The notes under the pieces are model-generated. The model ran no database searches. It worked only from the letters and a program-made list of their open reading frames with translations, and had not been told where the DNA came from. A stretch of 10,739 nt of DNA from Candidatus Njordarchaeota archaeon. Lineage in GTDB: Archaea; Thermoproteota; JANJXX01; Panguiarchaeales; Panguiarchaeaceae. Made by a program: the position numbers and the translations under genes. Of the stretch, positions 8,819 to 10,739 are shown piece after piece; the stretch's first letter is position 1; every line of letters begins with the position of its first letter. The DNA lies in assembly GCA_029855985.1 (NCBI GenBank), contig JAGSHR010000032.1, forward strand, positions 1 through 10,739, read 5' to 3'.

Positions 8819-8884
8819 AAACCCAGAGCCAAAAAGCGATGAAGGGAACCCCAAACACGGCTAATAAGTAGGGAGGTGGACTTT

Positions 8885-9532
8885 TTGGAAGAAAGCGAAA
8901 AGCATGTTGAAGAGTTGAATTTTGAGTCTTTGATTCAAGAGGAGGCCGATTTCCCAGTAGTTATCTTTGGCCCTGGTCCAGTTAGGAGGTTGGAGGAATG
9001 CATGTCAGAGGAGTATAGTGGAAATATTTTTGACGCTGTTTTGGTTAACTGTGAAAATTGTGAGTATAGGAGAAAGTGTTTTTTCCATAAACGTGTGGTG
9101 ATAGCTAAGCAGTTGCAGGAGAATTTGAAGGGTTACCCCGTGATAATTGAGTTAGAGTCCTTTAGAAACGATTTAAACAAAGAGTTCTCCTTTATGGATA
9201 TAATAGAAGATCTCATAATCCAAGGACTTGAAAAAGACGAACCGCTACTAATTATTTTCCCAGAGTCCCCGGGTTCGCAAGCAGAATTTAACATATTTTA
9301 TAGGAGCCCACTGAAGAACCGAATAAGACTCATAGTCAAGAAGGATTTTAACCCACTATATAACAGAGAAATAGGCTTCCTAAGCTCCTTATACCTAACT
9401 TTCCTTGGAGAAACTGGATTTCTGTTCGTTTACTGGCGTCACGATCAACTAGAGCTTTTGGTTGAGAGGATAGTCGATTCAGAGGTCAAGTCTAGATTTA
9501 TCAGGTCAAAAAAACTTAAATATATACCATAG
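8885..9532 (+). CDS. SPGSxAE-motif protein with CX2CX5CX2H site, NDT/SLOG-like effector candidate
   Basis: 215 residues, soluble, no signal peptide. I prefer the TTG at 8885 as start because GGGAGGTG (8871-8878) lies 6 nt upstream; a GTG at 8876 would add three residues but overlaps that site. Strand PVVIF then GPGPVRR (about 29-35) suggests a Rossmann-like nucleotide-binding start. C56-x2-C59-x5-C65-x2-H68 looks like a zinc or Fe-S site inserted after the next strand. EPLLIIFPESPGSQAEF (about 119-135) is followed by a strand RLIVKK. From memory, this GP...ES-P-G-S-x-A-E pattern resembles nucleoside-deoxyribosyltransferase-like/SLOG proteins, including retron St85-type effectors. No reverse transcriptase or msr/msd is visible here. 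Enzymatic activity is unproven and the family call is tentative. It sits behind a structured leader and 25 nt before a winged-helix gene. Confidence 0.85.
   Translation: MEESEKHVEELNFESLIQEEADFPVVIFGPGPVRRLEECMSEEYSGNIFDAVLVNCENCEYRRKCFFHKRVVIAKQLQENLKGYPVIIELESFRNDLNKEFSFMDIIEDLIIQGLEKDEPLLIIFPESPGSQAEFNIFYRSPLKNRIRLIVKKDFNPLYNREIGFLSSLYLTFLGETGFLFVYWRHDQLELLVERIVDSEVKSRFIRSKKLKYIP
9513..9526 (+). promoter_or_regulatory. TATA-like box for the winged-helix gene
   Basis: AACTTAAATATATA lies at the 3' end of the preceding gene and predicts a start near 9545-9548, which would make a very short leader containing only the ribosome binding site GGTGAT (9546-9551). The winged-helix gene may thus have its own promoter in addition to read-through from the gene before it. 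Confidence 0.35.
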
Positions 9533-9557
9533 GAATAATATAAATGGTGATGCGGAA

Positions 9558-9911
9558 ATGGAGGCCAAACAAGTTGATGTCGACAAAGAAGTTATAGATC
9601 ATATCAATTATTATTTGGGAGCAATAAGAAACAAAGTGAGATTAGCAATAATGTTTCTCCTCGAAAAATACGGAGAACTAGCATTCTCCGAAATCCGAGA
9701 AAAACTAGTACTCAACGGCTACATAATCTCAAAACCAATGCTAGCGTACCACCTAGGGGTACTCTCGGGAGCACGCCTAATAGAAAACAGGTACAGCAGA
9801 AAAAAGAAAAAGCTATCACAATACAAACTATCACCAATAGGGAAAAAAGTACTAGAAATAGCCAAAAAAGCAATAGAAGTAGAAAAATTAAAAGTGAGCA
9901 TACCTGAATAA
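9558..9911 (+). CDS. Winged-helix DNA-binding transcriptional regulator
   Basis: 117 residues. The ATG at 9558 has GGTGAT (9546-9551) 6 nt upstream. Residues about 20-95 have the layout of an ArsR/PadR-like winged helix: helix 1 (GAIRNKVRLAIMFLLEKYGE), helix 2 (AFSEIREKLV), the recognition helix around SKPMLAYHLGVLSGARLI, and a basic wing (RYSRKKKKLSQYKLSPIGKK) leading into a C-terminal helix probably used for dimerisation. No cysteine or other obvious metal or ligand residues are present, so it is not a typical metal-sensing ArsR. It follows the SPGS-motif gene by 25 nt and may control that pair, itself, or the downstream membrane gene. The palindromes after it are candidate binding sites. 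Family fold is clear; the target is inference. Confidence 0.85.
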   Translation: MEAKQVDVDKEVIDHINYYLGAIRNKVRLAIMFLLEKYGELAFSEIREKLVLNGYIISKPMLAYHLGVLSGARLIENRYSRKKKKLSQYKLSPIGKKVLEIAKKAIEVEKLKVSIPE

Positions 9912-9929
9912 AATCGACTCAAAATAAAT

Positions 9930-9956
9930 CTTTTTCTCTCTTTCTTTTCTTTTTCT
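9930..9956 (+). terminator. Pyrimidine-tract terminator after the winged-helix gene
   Basis: 27 consecutive C/T bases, mostly T, begin 18 nt after the TAA. This fits an archaeal U-rich intrinsic terminator and probably ends the transcript of the winged-helix gene. Confidence 0.55.
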
Positions 9957-10028
9957 AGGAGGTTTTAGTGTTTTCGCTCAATTATTTTTCGGAAAATACA
10001 TACTTGTTTAAATCAACCTACCTATTCT

Positions 10029-10050
10029 TACAATTCGTGATTGAATTGTA
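10029..10050. repeat. 8-bp inverted repeat
   Basis: TACAATTC (10029-10036) and GAATTGTA (10043-10050) are exact reverse complements separated by 6 bp, a shape typical of a dimeric repressor site. It falls about 20 bp after the TATA-like box near 10006-10014, that is close to a predicted transcription start. Confidence 0.45.
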
Positions 10051-10079
10051 TTACAAGGGTTCACTTTAAAAGTTAGTGA

Positions 10080-10105
10080 AAAACTGTATAAGCTTATACA
10101 GTTTT
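10080..10105. repeat. Perfect 26-bp palindrome
   Basis: The half-site AAAACTGTATAAG is followed directly by its exact reverse complement, centred between 10092 and 10093 on AAGCTT. Its centre is about 24 bp after the TATA-like CTTTAAAAG (10064-10072), so it covers the predicted transcription start, as expected for an operator of a dimeric winged-helix repressor. In RNA it would be a long hairpin, and it could also stop transcription. No gene begins directly after it on either strand. Confidence 0.6.
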
Positions 10106-10197
10106 ATCCAAAATAAAAATCTAAAATTCTCCAAGATTAACACTAAAATCTTCAATAATATGCCTTTTCCTCGGTAAATGCTTTAATATTCGATTTT

Positions 10198-10217
10198 TTA
10201 ACGCGAATTAACGTGAA
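10198..10217. repeat. Tandem 10-bp direct repeat
   Basis: TTAACGCGAA is followed at once by TTAACGTGAA, one mismatch, with a period of one helical turn. It is nested inside the inverted repeat GATTTTTT/GAAAAATC (10192-10199 and 10215-10222, one G-T pair). A second pair with the same 10-bp period, TTCATTG at 10228 and 10238, lies 11 bp downstream. Confidence 0.45.
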
Positions 10218-10275
10218 AAATCAAGTTTTCATTGTTATTCATTGAAAATATTGGAGATCCATCCCAGAAATTATT

Positions 10276-10311
10276 ATTTTTTAAATTTCCCCTTAAGGAC
10301 TTAAGGGGAAA
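10276..10311 (+). promoter_or_regulatory. Promoter with overlapping 11-bp inverted repeat before the membrane-protein gene
   Basis: ATTTTTTAAAT (10276-10286) is a good TATA-box candidate predicting a start near 10307. TTTCCCCTTAA (10286-10296) and TTAAGGGGAAA (10301-10311) are exact reverse complements around the 4-nt loop GGAC, placed between the box and the start codon, covering the predicted transcription start. This is an operator-like position; in RNA it would be a stable hairpin containing the only SD-like GGGG of the gene. Confidence 0.5.
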
Positions 10312-10316
10312 ATGGT

Positions 10317-10739
10317 TTGTTTTGTATGTGGTTTTTTATTTGTTTTATTATGTGTTTATTATTGGTGTTGGTTTGTTTTGGGGGTTTGTGTTTGGGGGAT
10401 GATGGTGTTGCTGCTTTGTTGGCTATTTTTATTGGTTTTTTTATTCTTATCTTTGTTTTTCCAACTCCTTTGAGGGTTTTGGTTTCGTTGGTTATTACGG
10501 GTTCTGTTATTTTGTTGTTATCTTTGATATTTTTGGTTATACTATTGGTGGTTCTGAGTGGGGATAGTGGTTCTAAAATTGTTGAAGCGGTCGCGATTAC
10601 AATATGGATCGTTATTTTCAGTTTCATTATAGGATCGGTGATTCAGGTTCACAGCTCTATTGTAAATTGGATGAGTCAAAGGACAGATCTAGAAGTCACC
10701 CTAATACTAGTAATATTGATCATCATTTTCTTGTTTAGC
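10317..10739 (+). CDS. Polytopic membrane protein, N-terminal part (truncated by window end)
   Basis: An open frame runs from an in-frame TAA at 10302-10304 to the window end with no stop. TTG at 10317 (8 nt after GGGG at 10305-10308) and ATG at 10326 are both possible starts. The 141 visible residues hold four complete hydrophobic segments (about 5-24, 31-48, 55-80 and 89-110) and the beginning of a fifth (from about 126). Charges lie only in short loops (GDDG, SGDSGSK, SQRTDLE). Nothing identifies the family. The first 80 codons are extremely T/G-rich (40 T in 60 bases at 10321-10380), while later codons are more balanced. The gene has its own promoter and inverted repeat, so it is probably transcribed apart from the winged-helix gene. 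Confidence 0.6.
   Translation, partial: MFCMWFFICFIMCLLLVLVCFGGLCLGDDGVAALLAIFIGFFILIFVFPTPLRVLVSLVITGSVILLLSLIFLVILLVVLSGDSGSKIVEAVAITIWIVIFSFIIGSVIQVHSSIVNWMSQRTDLEVTLILVILIIIFLFS

Larger units (their letters stand above)
8570..8884 (+). ncRNA. Candidate structured leader RNA or ncRNA before the SPGS-motif gene
   Basis: There is no ORF here. G+C is about 55% at 8571-8650 (44/80) and 57% at 8781-8860 (46/80), well above the flanking genes. Exact complementary pairs: TTTTGGCTC (8723-8731) with GAGCCAAAA (8826-8834); CCCTTCATCGC (8739-8749) with GCGATGAAGGG (8836-8846); a 10-bp hairpin at 8791-8814; TCCACCTC (8692-8699) with the ribosome-binding segment GAGGTGGA (8873-8880); and a short GGGTG/CACCC hairpin at 8621-8641. 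The order anti-RBS, A, B, hairpin, A', B', RBS is what a switching leader could look like. I do not recognise a known riboswitch, RNase P, SRP, C/D or H/ACA RNA. It may be one long leader, a separate ncRNA (about 8570-8777) plus a shorter leader, or both. A further TATA-like TTATACAT at 8710-8717 could start a shorter transcript near 8738. Confidence 0.45.
9957..10285. other. Gene-free regulatory region rich in short symmetrical repeats
   Basis: From 9912 to 10316 no frame on either strand holds a credible gene; the longest starts seen give peptides of about 14 residues or fewer. The region is A+T-rich and contains TATA-like boxes (GTTTAAATC near 10006-10014, CTTTAAAAG at 10064-10072), inverted repeats at 10029-10050, 10080-10105, 10133-10152 and 10192-10222, and 10-bp-spaced direct repeats at 10198-10217 and 10228-10244. 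It lies between the terminator of the winged-helix gene and the promoter of the membrane-protein gene. Confidence 0.5.

Noticed and set aside
8570..8862. RNase P RNA or SRP RNA
   Set aside because: The length and G+C content are suggestive, and the A-B-A'-B' order recalls the RNase P P2/P4 topology, but the near-invariant GAGGAAAGTCC element of RNase P and the conserved domain IV (GGAAGCA-type) loop of SRP RNA are not present on either strand.
8826..8878. Fluoride (crcB-type) or other known riboswitch
   Set aside because: GCGATGAAGGG and GGCTAATAAG recall parts of the fluoride riboswitch, but the required GGCTGATG...CCTAC half and its pairing are not there, and the next gene is not a fluoride exporter.
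10080..10105. LexA-type SOS box (CTGT...ACAG)
   Set aside because: The spacing between CTGT and ACAG is 10, not 8, and the sequence context is archaeal, where LexA is absent.
10312..10473. Small hydrophobic ORF starting at ATG 10312
   Set aside because: It would give 53 residues very rich in Cys and Trp and overlaps the longer frame, which continues with normal alternation of membrane segments and charged loops to the window end. The T/G-rich DNA makes any frame look hydrophobic.
10301..10627. 108-residue reading frame on the - strand opposite the membrane gene
   Set aside because: It is Lys/Thr/Asn/Ile-rich low-complexity sequence, the expected mirror image of T/G-rich membrane codons, and has no ribosome binding site.

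Overview
The window looks like a piece of an A+T-rich, probably thermophilic archaeal genome, most likely from the Thermoproteota (crenarchaeal grade). The evidence is TTTAAATA-type TATA boxes without bacterial -35/-10 pairs, Shine-Dalgarno sites of the GGTG/GGAGGTG type in front of TTG, GTG or ATG starts, long T or pyrimidine tracts after genes, and heavy use of ATA, AGA and AGG codons. A giant Ig-repeat surface protein with many N-glycosylation sequons and a C-terminal membrane anchor also fits. I cannot name the species.

Layout, all on the + strand: (1) the last 23 codons of an upstream gene (2-73). (2) A promoter, then a short leader whose inverted repeat encloses the ribosome binding site of the next gene. 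(3) A single 8.36-kb gene (172-8532) for a secreted, membrane-anchored protein of 2786 residues, built mainly of about 17 Ig-like modules of 85-130 residues plus different modules near the C-terminus. (4) A gene-free stretch of about 350 nt (8533-8884) that is locally G+C-rich and contains several long, exactly complementary segments, including one that can mask the next gene's ribosome binding site. I read it as a structured leader RNA or a separate ncRNA of no class I recognise. (5) A 215-residue cytosolic protein (8885-9532) with a C-X2-C-X5-C-X2-H metal-site motif and a GPGP...SPGSxAE pattern, resembling the nucleoside-deoxyribosyltransferase-like/SLOG proteins found as effectors of some immune systems, for example the retron St85 type. 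(6) 25 nt further on, a winged-helix DNA-binding protein (9558-9911). (7) A gene-free region of about 400 nt with TATA-like boxes, inverted repeats (one a perfect 26-bp palindrome) and tandem 10-bp repeats. (8) The start of a polytopic membrane protein that runs off the end of the window.

The giant gene is probably an independent surface/cell-envelope gene. The effector-like protein and the winged-helix protein form a compact pair that may be co-regulated, with the structured leader upstream of the first and palindromic operator-like sites downstream of the second. This pair and its RNA leader are the best candidate here for an undescribed system. The functional link is inference from sequence and position only.

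Base composition swings strongly inside single genes, from T-poor (about 7-15% T) to T-rich (more than 40% T), which is unusual and worth measuring.
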